DNA of 64,000 bases from Babylonia areolata (taxonomy: Eukaryota; Mollusca; Gastropoda; Neogastropoda; Buccinidae): contig NC_134901.1 of NCBI RefSeq assembly GCF_041734735.1, forward strand, positions 28,766,857-28,830,856, written 5' to 3'. Positions 1-10,994 of the stretch are shown one piece after another; position 1 is the stretch's first letter, and each line of letters begins with the position of its first letter. Under the pieces are notes generated by a model, which saw nothing but the letters and a program-made list of their open reading frames with translations, was not told where the DNA came from and made no database searches. Made by a program: the position numbers and the translations under genes.

Positions 1-257
1 CGCGTGCGCGCACACACACACACACACACACACAGAGAAGTTTCAGAACCTGGTACTGAAAACAGCACTTAAACTATGACCTGCAGACCTATTGGTAAAT
101 CTTGCTAACAGATGTAAAAGTACAATGTTCATTTTGCCTCAAGGCAGGAGCAGACAGAAAGCTTGTAACAACAACAAACTACTACACTCTGCAGTTTTAA
201 GTTCTGTTTGAAAAGGTGTTTTTAGGGGGGTCTCAGGGACTGCAGCAACTAACCAAA
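1..257. other. window edge, CA microsatellite and unassigned intron sequence
   Basis: The first 34 bases are a CA/CG dinucleotide run. The rest shows no coding potential or element I recognise. It lies downstream of the second GPATCH1 exon on that gene's strand, so it is probably GPATCH1 intron. Confidence 0.5.
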
Positions 258-860
258 TGATCATGCTCCCATTCATCTATCTATCCTACAGTCTTGTTGA
301 CCATGGGGGCACCAGACGTTTGGTAACCAGCCTCTTCCATCCCTCGCAGTTGTCTGTCTTTCTGACTGTCTCACTCAGAGTTAGGCCTGTCCTGATGTTG
401 TTCTCCCATCTCTTCTTCTGCCTGCCTCTTCTCCTTGCTCCCTGCACTGTCTTGGGTGGTCCTGGCCAGTCCTGATGAGTGTGAGACGTGGCCAAACCAC
501 TTCAATTTCTGTTTCTTTACAGTGGTCAGTAGATCATTATGTGGCTCAGTAGCTTGCTTGACTCTTCTGTGCACTTCATCATTTGTGATGTGGTCCCTCT
601 ATGTGATGCTAAGGATTTCTGGAAGCTTTCCATCTCTAAGGCATCTTATTCTCTAGTTCAGCTGTCAAGGTCCATATCTCGCAGGCATATATAAATATGG
701 AAATGACAAGGGAGCACATCAGTCAGATCTTTTGAGCTGATCGTGATGTTGCTGTCAATCCTCATGGGCATCAGTTTTGTCAGTGCTGTTGTTGTCTGAA
801 CTATCCTGGAGAGTATTTCTGGCTTGGATCTTTCGTGTGCTCCCATCAGTTCCCAACAAA
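258..860 (-). mobile_element. LINE (non-LTR retrotransposon) 3' fragment
   Basis: Read on the minus strand, overlapping frames carry a typical LINE reverse-transcriptase C-terminal tail. It includes the block DLLTTVKKQKLKWFGHVS, a basic stretch resembling RRRGRQKKRWENNIRTGL, and an ending like WKRLVTKRLVPPWSTRL. Upstream is a degraded segment (SRIVQTTTALTKLMPMRID, then IYICLRDMDLDS) matching the 'arrayed strand then YACESWTL' region of such elements. The frame shifts several times, so this is a decayed 5'-truncated copy. The clade was not determined. It sits in the presumed GPATCH1 intron. Confidence 0.8.
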
Positions 861-1059
861 GTCCTGAACACAGTTCTTTTGGAAAGAAGGAAAGAGGCAG
901 TGGACAGGTTTCTGCAGGAATGGATTCTGCGTCCACCCCACTGCCAGTCTGTGCATCATCATGGAGCAGTCAGTGGAGTCTGAGAGAAACTCCCCCCTCT
1001 GATCACATACTACAGCCAGTTAACTCACCTGACTTTTCCCACAGATGACCCATTTGTAT

Positions 1060-1638
1060 GGGTAAGAAATAAAATCACCAAAAAACAAATGTTACAATTT
1101 ATGAACTGTAAACTTCCATACTGATCAGTAACATAATGAGTTAGTTGGGGACAAAATATAAACTTCCCCCCTTCTTATGCTATCATTTAGTGAGATGAAA
1201 GTATCCATATTTTTTGTATGAAATTTGCACACACTGATGATTTGTTAATGAATCCAGTAAAGCACACAGAGTCTGAAACAGATTAAATTCAGAATGTTGT
1301 ATAGCCATGATAGGGCTCCTTCATCCAATTCTGTTGTCTGCCTTGTGACTGAGATGAAACTGGGTCAGACGCTATCGTTGACACACACTGTTCATGTGAA
1401 CCAGTCACCACAAAAATAAATCTCCTGCTCGCGAGCACAGCAACACACTATGCATTTATTGGTCACAGTGGAGAGTGGAAAGGTCAGTTAAAATATTCTT
1501 AGCTTTTATCATTTTGCAAATTAGGTGCGAATCCAAATACTCAAAACTATATAAAGCCCCAATCAGGCTCCTTCATCTGAAACAGATGTAAACAGTAGGA
1601 CCTCGATCAGGGCCCTTCATCTGGAGTGAGTTAACCTG
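1060..1638. other. gene-free stretch, no element recognised
   Basis: AT-rich sequence with no recognised exon. A short phrase resembling 'gggctccttcatctg' recurs near 1308, 1565 and 1610, suggesting a decayed local repeat. A CTCGCGAG octamer occurs near 1428. Confidence 0.4.
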
Positions 1639-1740
1639 TTAGACAACGAGAAGGCATTTGACAGTGTTGACAATCAGAGAATCATTGTGGACGCTGTTGA
1701 GGTACTGCAAAGTATCCAAGAAGCTTATCTCCCTTTACTA
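1639..1740 (+). mobile_element. short LINE reverse-transcriptase remnant
   Basis: The plus strand reads DNEKAFDSVDNQRIIVDAVE, which resembles the RT block 'DYEKAFDSVDR' of many LINEs, followed by a short degraded tail. Only about 100 bases are recognisable. Confidence 0.5.
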
Positions 1741-1891
1741 GTCTACCCCAGGTTGCGCAGGTGCGTGTGTGTGTGTGTGAGAATGTGTGCAAATGTGTAT
1801 GCAGATGACTGTATCACACATGAACAATAGAACATATTTGCACCAAAGCATGTATGGGCACACAATATGGTTATGACAGACTATTGCTCAC

Positions 1892-2032
1892 CTTCTTTTG
1901 ATCCAACAGAATTGAAATAGCCAGCAGAAAACCCGCCAGTGAAGGCCCCATGGAAGCGAGGTCGGCCTCTGGCCTCTTTGTCTGAGCGGCATGGGGCATC
2001 TTGCAAAAGGATTGGTTTCTTTTTTCCTTCAC
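1892..2032 (-). CDS. GPATCH1: GPATCH1 coding exon 2
   Basis: Acceptor TTTTACTCCAG precedes 2032 and donor GTGAGC follows 1892. The exon has 141 bases with 2+138+1 phase. It encodes KKPILLQD, then [17 protein letters not shown], then VGSKEG, the most conserved N-terminal block of the family. The next exon (expected to begin W-T-P) was not found in the remaining 1.9 kb and is probably outside the window. Confidence 0.93.
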
Positions 2033-2245
2033 CTGGAGTAAAACCCATTCAATCAATAATTCTCATATTCATTATAAATATGTACAAATGCAAAATACAA
2101 ATATACAAACTATTGTAAGTGAAAACACATCTAAAAATGAATAGCTTTAGAAATCAAGTGATGAAACTACCTTGAAGAGCAAATTTATATGTGTAAAAGA
2201 CTGAATCTACTTTAAATAAAGACACACACACACACACACACACAC

Positions 2246-2295
<50 letters not shown>

Positions 2296-3064
2296 CGAAA
2301 GAACAAAATCTGATTTCAAGAGGGTACAGGAAAAAGCACAATTGCCTTTTTACATCTGGCCCTCTTGGGGAAAAAAGGTAAGAAAAATGTAAGAGAGAGA
2401 GACACTGACACTGACACTGACACAGGTTTAATTGTGAAGGCCACCGGCCCATACACAAAGGGGTGGGGGATACAATGGGGCAATTCGATCGCTCTTCACA
2501 CACAAACACACACACACACAACACAAAAAAAGAAAAAAAGAAAAAAAAAGAAAGGGAAAAGAAAAAAAAGGTGTACTGTACGTGAGTAGCTGATAACTGG
2601 ATGAAAAATACATAGCATGTTTGTCCTCATCATGTTTATAGTTATACTAATTCATTCATTGTGTAAATTTGTGTAAGAGAGAGAGAGAGAGAGATAGAGA
2701 GAGAGACAGGCAGACAGACAGACAGACAGACAGAGAAGAGGGGGAGATCAGATCATAGATTTTATAACAGTGACTGACATAATATGTAAATTACTAACTG
2801 ATAGAAAAGATAGAAGGTCAAGAACGCAATCAAATCTGTTCCCAAATAGTCAGCTTCAATAAATGACACTGGAATACAGGGTTGTTCTGATGCACAGAAA
2901 TAATATTATATTGTTATCACCATGCACCTCTCTCACTCTCTTTCAAATGAATGTTAACAGTAATCATTCAAAATACACACACATTAATTCATAAACACAG
3001 ATAAATGTTAAAATCTTGAAAAGACATGATAGAAAACCTTTGCATGTACTTATCAAAGTGCATG

Positions 3065-3105
<41 letters not shown>

Positions 3106-5643
3106 CACATGCGCACACACACACACAAGCAAACAACAGTGGAGTAGGAATCAAATGGGCTAGAAATTAAAATGGAAACTGTCGTTTGCTATGTATAAGA
3201 CCTTTCCTTTCATTGCCTTGTCTTTATGATGAAGTGGTAAGCATGGTGAGCTGTCAAGGGCATCACTTGGCAAAACAAAAAAATTGAGAGAACTCTGGCC
3301 TTGCATTCAATTTTTATTTTTTATCAAAATTGGTGTGGTGACTAGCCATTTTGACAGCATGGTTTCTATTGGAATTCAGGGAACAAGGTCAAGGCCGCAA
3401 CATAGCCTATTCATAGAAAATACATTTCAATGACAAAAACTTGCTTCTCATCTTCACCAAGTGTTGTACACAGATTGGTCAAGATGAGAATAAATACACT
3501 CTGGAGACTCTAGATTAAGCACCTATTCCACAGGATGAAGACTCAAAGATGATGAATATGTTGCTACACATCAAGTACCAGTAAAACAGTGCTGGATGCA
3601 CTTGAAAACTAAGTACTAACAAACTCTATCCCTCCACAGCACCAGGAACTACCATCTTAAAAAGCGAAGCACTCTCCAGGGATAAACCCTGACCGGCACA
3701 TCTCCAGCCCGCCATTTACCACTACTATGCTCCATGATCCCTACACTAAGACTAAAAACATAACTTAACCTCTTTTTTCTTGCTTTCTCTTTCTCCCTCC
3801 CTTCTTCCCTCTCTCACTTTCCTTCTTTGGTTCACAGGAGAAAAAAATTTAAGTCAGTTGTTAGCATTTCTTTGGCAGCCACTTTGACACCCGTGACACA
3901 AAGGTGCCAGTAGTATTGGCCACCACAGCAAATGGGGGAAGGGCATTCCAGACCCATATTGCTCTTGGGAGGAATCCTGCTTGTCTGTATTCACTCCTGT
4001 TTCCTACAATAGATCTGGGACAGTTGTTCTGGGTGGGCTCATCATTGTCGCAGTGGTGGGGAGGGCATGTTTACTTTATTGTGCTGCAGTTTGTACAACA
4101 TGAGCAGTCTTGCTGTTTGGCATCGCTGCTAGGGAGTGGGCTACTTGAGCTGGTCAATCATGTCAGAGATGCTTAATCTGTTCCTGTAGCGCCTCATAAT
4201 AAATCTTTCTGCACGTCATTGGACTCATTCCAGGCAGTTGATGGCCTGTTGTTGGTATGGATCCCAGACTAATGATGAAAATTCCAGAACTGGATGGATG
4301 AAGGACTGATGGTCTGGGAGCTGATTTTTTGATAGCAAGCAGTCGTCATAGACAGTGTGAAGTCAAGCTTTATCCCAGTGGATTCAGGAGTTCCCCAAGG
4401 CTTCATTCTTGGTTTAGCCTTGTTCCTCCTATACATCAATGACCTGCCCAGCCAGATCAACTCCAGCATCAGACTCTTTGCAGACAACACCATTTGCAAG
4501 CGCTCTGTCTAATCTGACAACAACCAGTCCATACTGCAGGAAAATCTTAGCAGGTTGGAAAAATGGGAAGACAGCTGAGACATGAGATTTCATCCCGGCA
4601 AGTGTCAAGTCCTGAAGGTGACCAGGCATAAGAAGAGGACACATACATTCTTCGCAACCAACCACTGCAGGAGGTTACCACCACCAAGTACCTTGGCATC
4701 ACCCAGGCAGCAGGAATGTCTTGGGAGCCCCATATCCACACCATCATCAACCAAGCAAGCAGGACCCTGGGGTGTCTCAGGAGGACCCTGAAGATAAATG
4801 CAAAGGGAATGAAGGACAGGGCTTACAAGACTTTTGTCCGACCAGTCTTTGAGTACGCATGCTCCATTTAGGACCCTCATAACGACAGACATATCATGAG
4901 CTTGGAGGCTGTCCAACGTCGATCTGCAAGGTGGGTTTGCGAAAAGTACAGAAGAACCTCCAGTGTAGACGACATGCTCTGACCAACCTGGAATGGCCAA
5001 CACTGCAGAGTAGAAGACAAAAGGCAGGCTTTACAAATTTCTACAAGTTCCATTACAAACTGATTTCAGCAGACAGCCTGTATGCTCCATCCCCAGTTCC
5101 TGATACATGTCAAGCCGGCCACAGCGATTCCCAGTCCTACCCTATCCCCTCCTGCTGATCGGAACACCTCAAATACTCTGTCTTCCCAAGGACCATCCCG
5201 GAGTGTAATGTGCTCCCGGAAAATGCAGCAGCTGCACCCTCGTCAGACATTCCAGCACCAAATCACTTTTTTAATCAGAACAGAAAGTTTTGTTGTTTGT
5301 TTATTTGCTTTTTTCTGACTAATCCTCTCTTAAGTGTGAAGGAATCTTCAACAAGATGAAAGTGTTCACTTGGAGGAACAAGAAGAAAAAGACAGATTGG
5401 CGTGGGAGGGATCAAAACTAAGCATGGAAAAGGATGTGAAAATGAAAGTTGACAGCGTCACAAATAATTCCGCTGGAATTTAAACTGACCAGGTGAGATT
5501 TTTCTTCAGTAACCTAATTCAAAAATATCAAAGCAACAAATGTCTTTCATTTGCATTAGAATTGAAACAGAACCTTCCACAAACGGCAGCGGATTTCCAA
5601 GTTCAACAAAACTTTCATCTTCAGAATCGCTAGAAACAGCCAT
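1892..5643 (-). CDS. GPATCH1: GPATCH1, G-patch domain-containing protein 1 (5' part only)
   Basis: Two coding exons on the minus strand, 5643-5574 and 2032-1892, join in phase and encode about 70 N-terminal residues. The start is [20 protein letters not shown], then [12 protein letters not shown], then the signature [20 protein letters not shown] and VGSKEG. This matches the highly conserved N-terminus of animal GPATCH1 (DUF1604 region: [24 protein letters not shown]). The G-patch itself and the rest of the protein (around 900 residues in vertebrates) would lie beyond the left edge. GPATCH1 is a nuclear spliceosome-associated protein found in the catalytic C complex. The 3.5 kb first intron holds LINE fragments. 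The start codon faces SOCS6 about 330 bp away. Identity is from recalled family sequence. Confidence 0.93.
2221..2290. repeat. compound microsatellite (CA)n-(GATA)n-(GA)n
   Basis: Runs of CA, then GATA, then GA follow each other without break. Similar GA/CAGA runs occur at 2676-2733 and an A-rich purine run at 2523-2572. Frames read through these are not genes. Confidence 0.9.
3067..3130. repeat. (AC)n microsatellite
   Basis: About 60 bases of AC repeat with small interruptions, within GPATCH1 intron 1 and directly upstream of a dispersed repeat copy. Confidence 0.9.
3139..3552 (+). repeat. dispersed repeat, copy 1 (second copy at 7863-8214)
   Basis: Roughly 400 bases line up along their length with 7863-8214 in the same orientation. 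Shared blocks include 'atgatgaagtggtaagcatg', 'gtgactagccatt', 'tctattggaattcaggg' and 'cttgcttctcatcttca'. No coding sequence, tRNA-like head or terminal inverted repeat was seen, so the class is unknown. Confidence 0.85.
3895..4290 (-). mobile_element. LINE (jockey/CR1-like) RT C-terminal fragment
   Basis: On the minus strand the region reads [20 protein letters not shown], followed by [20 protein letters not shown]. This is the 'leEYas.vWdP...iE.VQrrA.RfI' region after the palm of jockey/CR1-type reverse transcriptases. Frames are broken. It directly abuts another LINE fragment in the opposite orientation. Confidence 0.75.
4330..5275 (+). mobile_element. LINE (jockey/CR1-like) RT fragment, plus strand
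   Basis: The plus strand carries [12 protein letters not shown] (RT motif 4), [20 protein letters not shown] (motif 5, FADD reduced to FADN), [53 protein letters not shown] and a PEWNVLPE-like end. The order is that of the second half of a LINE ORF2. Several frame changes and in-frame stops show it is inactive. It is 5'-truncated and sits in GPATCH1 intron 1. Confidence 0.85.
5574..5643 (-). CDS. GPATCH1: GPATCH1 coding exon 1
   Basis: ATG at 5643-5641, 23 codons plus one base. It encodes an acidic Ser/Asp/Glu-rich start (SSDSEDESF) as in vertebrate 'DSDSEEDLVSYGTGLEPLEEG'. The donor after 5574 is GTTCTG, a weak GT donor. It is accepted because the phase (one base) exactly fits exon 2 and the joined protein reads [12 protein letters not shown]. 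Confidence 0.88.
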
Positions 5644-5968
5644 TTTGAAATGAATCAGCAGTAAATTATACTTTCAAACAAAATACATTATATATCCATT
5701 GCTCTTCTATAGTATGTTATATTTTTGTGATTTAGTTGATTCTAACTCAATAGATATGTTTTAAAAGACGATTTGTTTTTGGCGAATTAAAAGCAAAGAA
5801 TGCTAGCACTCCACGTACCAAAAATACGGAAGAATATTCTAGCGCATGCGCAGAGTGTTTTCACACCAGAAGAATCGTACTGTGAGGAATTCGACAGTTG
5901 TTTTGTTTGTAAAACTCCACGATAGGAGCCGTTACAATGTTTATCACATGTGTATACACGTACAGAAG
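5644..5968. promoter_or_regulatory. divergent promoter region GPATCH1 / SOCS6
   Basis: Only 325 bases separate the two opposed start codons, so both transcripts must start in or near this interval. It has more CpG than the flanks on its SOCS6 side. It contains the perfect 10-base palindrome GCGCATGCGC at 5842-5851, the core of the NRF1 site. A bidirectional promoter is inferred; start sites are not visible. Confidence 0.75.
5842..5851. promoter_or_regulatory. NRF1-type palindromic site
   Basis: GCGCATGCGC, identical on both strands, matches the core of the known NRF1 consensus (YGCGCAYGCGCR). NRF1 sites are common in divergent promoters of housekeeping genes. Binding here is inferred. Confidence 0.65.
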
Positions 5969-5971
5969 ATG

Positions 5972-7198
5972 ATGAAGAAAATAAGTCTGAAGGGCATTAT
6001 ACTGTCGACGAACAGGCGATCCCGTGGTGATACTTCAAAGTCATCGGATGTGGGTCGTGAGGTTAGAGAGATCGAAAGTGTTGGAGACCAAGAAATGCCT
6101 AGTGACTCACTTCAGGTATTACCCCAGCCGAATTACACGGACGAAAGTGCAATAGAAGACATTAGTACAAAGAGACGCGACAAAAGAGGACTTCTTCGCA
6201 ACATTCGTCGAAAGCTGACTATTTCTTTCCATCGAAAAACTGATCCCTCGGAAGTCGGTCATATTGAAGACTGCCAGCAGACGAACTCGCTCTCAAGAGC
6301 AGAAGCCAGAAAATCAAAACAAAGAAATAGGTATCTGTTCGGTGTTTGTGACAGATCTGAGAAGTCAGGTTGCTCATTTTCGCAGAGCAGTGACAGCTTA
6401 ACTACAAACCTGCCAACATACATGTCGCCAAAAATAAGTGAGTGGCATTCGAACACAGATTGGTATAACTTAGATGGGCGCAAGGAGAAGGCCAGTTGTT
6501 TGACAAAGGACATTTCCAAGTTCAGTCAAGATACATATGTTGTGGGAGGGGAAACCTCAACTCAGAATGATGAAGGCTGTGATTTTCAGACAAGTAAGAT
6601 GAAAGACAAAAAAGAAAGGAACTTGAGTCAGGGCACACAAGCAAGTGATCAGACTGTCAGTCCAGATAACGACAGTGGGCAAGAAGGTTCAAAAGTGTGG
6701 AGTCTTACCAATGAACTTTTTCGACTGTCAAAGTATGGCTGGTACTGGGGTCCTATTACTCGAAATGAAGCAGAAGACAAACTGGCAAACCAACCAGATG
6801 GTGCTTTTCTAGTCCGTGACAGTTCTGATGAACGCTACTTGTTGAGTTTAAGTTTTCGATCATATGGTCGGACTCTTCACACACGGATTGAGCATTGCAA
6901 TGGTATGTTCAGTTTCTATGCACAACCAGACACTGAAGGATATCCTACCATTGTGGAACTGATCGAGCATTCAATGAACGATTCTCAGACGGGCATATTT
7001 TGCTATTCACGATCTCGGTCCCCAGGTGCACCATCATTTCCTGTTCGGCTAACAAAGCCTGTGTCTCGGTTTACCCAGGTGCGTTCACTTCAGTACCTGT
7101 GCCGCTTTGTCATCCGCCAGTACACACGCATTGACCACATTCACCATCTTCCTCTCCCAACTACACTCAAGGGCTGGATAGAAGAGAATCAGTACTGA
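5972..7198 (+). CDS. SOCS6: SOCS6, suppressor of cytokine signalling 6
   Basis: Single-exon coding sequence, 408 residues from the ATG at 5972. The frame is open back to an ATG at 5846, but the N-terminus MKKISLK equals that of vertebrate SOCS6, so the downstream start is preferred (an adjacent ATG lies at 5969). Residues 1-240 are a polar, low-conservation N-terminal region. The SH2 domain starts at WYWG (257-260), with the phosphotyrosine-binding Arg282 in FLVRDSS and then LLSLSFRS and TLHTRIEH. The C-terminal SOCS box has the elongin-binding BC-box [10 protein letters not shown] (372-381) and a Cul-box LPLP (393-396). The protein recruits an elongin B/C-cullin-5 E3 ligase to phosphotyrosine targets such as activated receptor kinases. 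An intronless coding region matches vertebrate SOCS6. SOCS7 is the close alternative, but the MKKISLK start favours SOCS6. Confidence 0.96.
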   Translation: MKKISLKGIILSTNRRSRGDTSKSSDVGREVREIESVGDQEMPSDSLQVLPQPNYTDESAIEDISTKRRDKRGLLRNIRRKLTISFHRKTDPSEVGHIEDCQQTNSLSRAEARKSKQRNRYLFGVCDRSEKSGCSFSQSSDSLTTNLPTYMSPKISEWHSNTDWYNLDGRKEKASCLTKDISKFSQDTYVVGGETSTQNDEGCDFQTSKMKDKKERNLSQGTQASDQTVSPDNDSGQEGSKVWSLTNELFRLSKYGWYWGPITRNEAEDKLANQPDGAFLVRDSSDERYLLSLSFRSYGRTLHTRIEHCNGMFSFYAQPDTEGYPTIVELIEHSMNDSQTGIFCYSRSRSPGAPSFPVRLTKPVSRFTQVRSLQYLCRFVIRQYTRIDHIHHLPLPTTLKGWIEENQY

Positions 7199-7862
7199 GA
7201 TGCATTTTTCAGGGACAGAAAAAAGGAACAGAATCAATAGACAGAACATTGGGTTGTACAGTTAGATTCTCTACTGCAAACAGACAAAAGATTGATAGGA
7301 TTGAGAAAGTAAAACCATGGACAACAGACAGTAAGGGGAGGATCTGTATGTTTTGTTGTTGAGTGAGAGTGATGCCTTATGTGTTTTAACATTCATTTCA
7401 TTCTAACATTATTAGAATATTACTATTAGTTCTGTGAGAAAAGACTATTACAGATCTCCTGGCTGTTGAAATTGGACAATGATTTGAAAGAAATGTTTGA
7501 CACTCATCAGTTCAAGGAAAACACTTCAATTTTGCTTCTGTTTTTATGTCACCATTGTCAGTTGAAAGAAGTGTACCCATCTACTTTTTTCCTTTTTATT
7601 TTTATTTTTTAAAGAATATATATATTGATGCATTGCAGGGATGGGGATACAATTCTTTTGTTTAATGACTGACGAGGGGTGGACAGTTCAGTATTTTATT
7701 TATTTATTGTATTTTTGTTTTTATTAATGCTATTTGTTCTTTCATTGTTGTCGTTATTGACAGTGTAATCAAGTAGGACTGTGTTAATCATCTGGTTTTA
7801 ATTGTTGGTATGTGCTTATGTGTGGTAAACTAGTTAAAGGTAACTTTTCTTAGCTACTATAA

Positions 7863-8214
7863 GTGGAGCAGGAATCGAACAGGCTAACAATTAGAATGGA
7901 AATTGTCATTTGCTATGAATAAGACCTTTAGTTTTATTGCCTTTTCTTTATGATGAAGTGGTAAGCATGGTAAGCTGTCAAGGTCACTTGGCAAAATGAA
8001 AAAAATTGACAGAAGTCTTGCTTGCATTCAGTTTTAATCAAACTTGGTATAGTGACTAGCCATTGTGAGAGCATGATTTCTATTGGAATTCAGGGTGAAA
8101 GGTCAAGGTTGCAAACTAGACTGAACAAATCTTGCTTCTCATCTTCATCAAACAAGGTACACAGACTGGTCTCACAAGGCGAGAATAAAAACACTCTGGA
8201 GACACTAGATCAAA
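7863..8214 (+). repeat. dispersed repeat, copy 2 (first copy at 3139-3552)
   Basis: Same orientation and block order as the copy at 3139-3552, with small indels. The pair flanks the SOCS6 coding region and its promoter, 4.7 kb apart. Element class unknown. Confidence 0.85.
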
Positions 8215-9997
8215 AGTCGAAGTTCAGTATCATGACAAGGCATTATAGAAGAAAAAAAAAAAGTGTTTTTATCGACATTTCCTTAAATTTGGTCCTGTGA
8301 TTCATGATAATCTGATTGGTAACAGTAAAACATTGGTTGAATAATGTATAATCAAAATAATAAACCTTTTTAAAAGTTAAGATTATAGGTTTAGAGGTCA
8401 GTGACACACTAGTAATAGTAATATGCAGTGGAAACTGCCCTGTTGCAAGATTTTCTGCTTTACATTGTCATGAATTAATTTCTTATGATGTTATGTTTTA
8501 TAACCATATATTGGGTTTACTTGAAGTTGGCATCATACACATCTTGAAGGCCATGTTTTTGTTATTTTCAGATTACAGTTACTGTTATTGAAGTTTCACT
8601 GTTGTTTTGAAGTTTGAAATGATCATATTTTGGGTGGGTGGTTTTGTTTTTTGTGTGTGGATAATTTAGTTATTGAAGTTTTATTTTTGTATACATTTTA
8701 ACATTAATATGCAATAGATTTTTTTCATGACAACAAAATATTTATACATTTCAGGGGTGCAGTTGTTGATTTTTAAAAAGAAAAAAAGAAATAGTTTGAA
8801 TGCATATAATGCTTAAACTTAAAGAAAGAAATGTTATTTAAATGAAACAAAATTAGAGATCTATAGAGGTTGTTTTGGAAACAGCTGCATATTTTCACAA
8901 CCCATTTCCCCCACATCAGGTAAAAACAATTGCTTTTCAAAGGAAGTTATGGCTTGTCAGCTGGGGCTGATTTGATTGTGGTTTATTTTTCTTTAAAAAA
9001 AAATTGGTTAAAATTAATTTCTTACGTTTATTGGAATGGAATACATGTAATTATTTTTGAAGTTATAGATTTCTATTCAACCCTGTGTGAGTTATTTAAC
9101 TGGTGATATTTTTTTCTCCACAAGTGTCAAGTGTTTAATTGTTTTGTTTCCTCTAGATTTGTATTTAGACCATGTGTTACCAACTTCCCCCCCCCCTCCC
9201 CAAGTGTTATTATCTTTGGGACTGCAGCTGGATGCATTTCTTGTATTTATATCAAAATTAGACGTGTGATGCAAACATTTTTTTCTAATGAAATATCTTA
9301 TTGAAAGCTTCCTGTGTACACAGATTTTTGTACGATAACTTAACAGTGCACTGAACTTGTGTGGTTTTTATTTCATAAATGCTTAATTTGATGGCAAACT
9401 GAATTGAAAATTGTCCAGGGAAAAAGTAGACCGAAATGAGTTCAAGAGTGTCACATTGTGGTGAATTTTCCTAAAGTGGGATAAGGAGGGGAAATGTATT
9501 TTCTTAATGTTGTTTCCACCCTGGGCAAAGTGCCCCGACTCGAGACGAGTCAATGACTGGATACTTGAGCCTTCATAATCATAATGCAGCAGATGTGACC
9601 CATGGCAGCCTCTGTTGTTCACTTGTGTTTGTTTGAAAAGACCCAGCTCTTTGAATCGTGTTTGGCTTGTTTGGAACAAATTGAGTGTTTGACTGACTGA
9701 TGCATGGTTATGCTTATTTTAGCCAGACACAGATTGCAGATTCATGACTTTCTTCTTCAACTCTTCAAGTTTGTGATTGGGTGCACACATGTTGTCTTGT
9801 GGGTGTGTGCAAGCAATATTATGTTGCTTACAAAAAAAACGGAAAAAAGTGTACCTGATACTTTCAAGTATGAACAGGGTGTTCCATTTGAAATGCTTCA
9901 GTTATGTGCATGTTATAATGATGCTTGTACAAAAAATATAATATAGAACTTTATATAAATACACGTAAATTTGGTCAATGTTTCTAAGCATGCTTTG

Positions 9998-10158
9998 TGT
10001 GTGTGTGTGTGTGTGTGTTTTAGAATGGTTTTAATTGCTTTTTCTTTTTTTTATGCAAACACAATTCATTTGTGTGTGCATGTGTGTGTGTGTGTGTATG
10101 TGTGTTAGAATGGTTTTAATTGCTTTTTCTTTTTTTATGCAAACACAATTCATTTGCT
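9998..10158 (+). repeat. tandem duplication of an 87-base segment with TG runs
   Basis: The block beginning 'ttagaatggttttaattgc' and ending 'acacaattcatttg' occurs at about 10020-10072 and again at about 10105-10158. Each copy is preceded by a TG run. The near identity indicates a recent duplication. Confidence 0.85.
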
Positions 10159-10943
10159 AATTTTATTCATGCTCTGTTCTTTCTTTCCCTTTTCTTTCTG
10201 CCTCTCTTTTTTGGGTTGGTTCTCTTATATCTTTGCAGTGGTCTCAATAATTTTAAGCTGTTCGAACAGCAAATGGAGGAAAGCTCATAACTTTTTATAG
10301 GCGTGCATTTGCAGCATTAATTTTTAATAAAGTCTCATACTAGTCAGCTAGTAAAGGGGAGTGATACAATCACAATTTCATGCATGAAGACTTTTTTGTA
10401 ATACAAATATGACATTCTGCATCTTTCTCTACTTCAGTCATAGTGACCTGGATGATCTGGTTAAAACCAGATATCTGTTGGTCATTATAAAAGAAAAAAC
10501 ATACTGTAGCGTACACCTCTTCTGCATGTCTGGTAAAAGTGATGCAAAGAGGAGATAAAACACCAAAAATGAATGAGTAGTCTAAATGGTTTGTTTGAAA
10601 CTAGTGTTGTTATTAACCCCTAAAAATGTTGTTCTCCAAAAACAACAACAAAAAGATTTATCAACTTGTATGTGAACTGAGCGCAAAAATAAAATGAATG
10701 AAAGAAGGGAGGGAAGTCAACTTGTCGTAAGTTTTAAAGGTAAACATTTGTGGTCAGTGATGGTTGAAAAAGCGTACAATCCCATCAATGATATGATTTG
10801 TCCTTCCATGTGTATGGTCTGTTGCATATATATCAGTGCACCCTATAAAAGTGTGATCTGTAAACAGGTGGTGTCAAATACTTACAAACAGATTGATAGC
10901 AATGTTTAGTTCTTGTGTGTGAAGAAAATTGAATGTTTTTTCT

Positions 10944-10947
<4 letters not shown>

Positions 10948-10991
<44 letters not shown>
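10948..10991. repeat. (CT)n microsatellite
   Basis: About 44 bases of uninterrupted CT. Confidence 0.9.

Positions 10992-10994
<3 letters not shown>

Noticed and set aside
1420-1436. BANP motif at the CTCGCGAG near 1428
   Set aside because: Flanking bases are G and C (GCTCGCGAGC), so it is not the 10-base motif, and it lies in a GPATCH1 intron away from any promoter.
5846-5971. Start of SOCS6 at 5846
   Set aside because: The conserved MKKISLK N-terminus begins at 5972, and the upstream ATG lies within a promoter palindrome.
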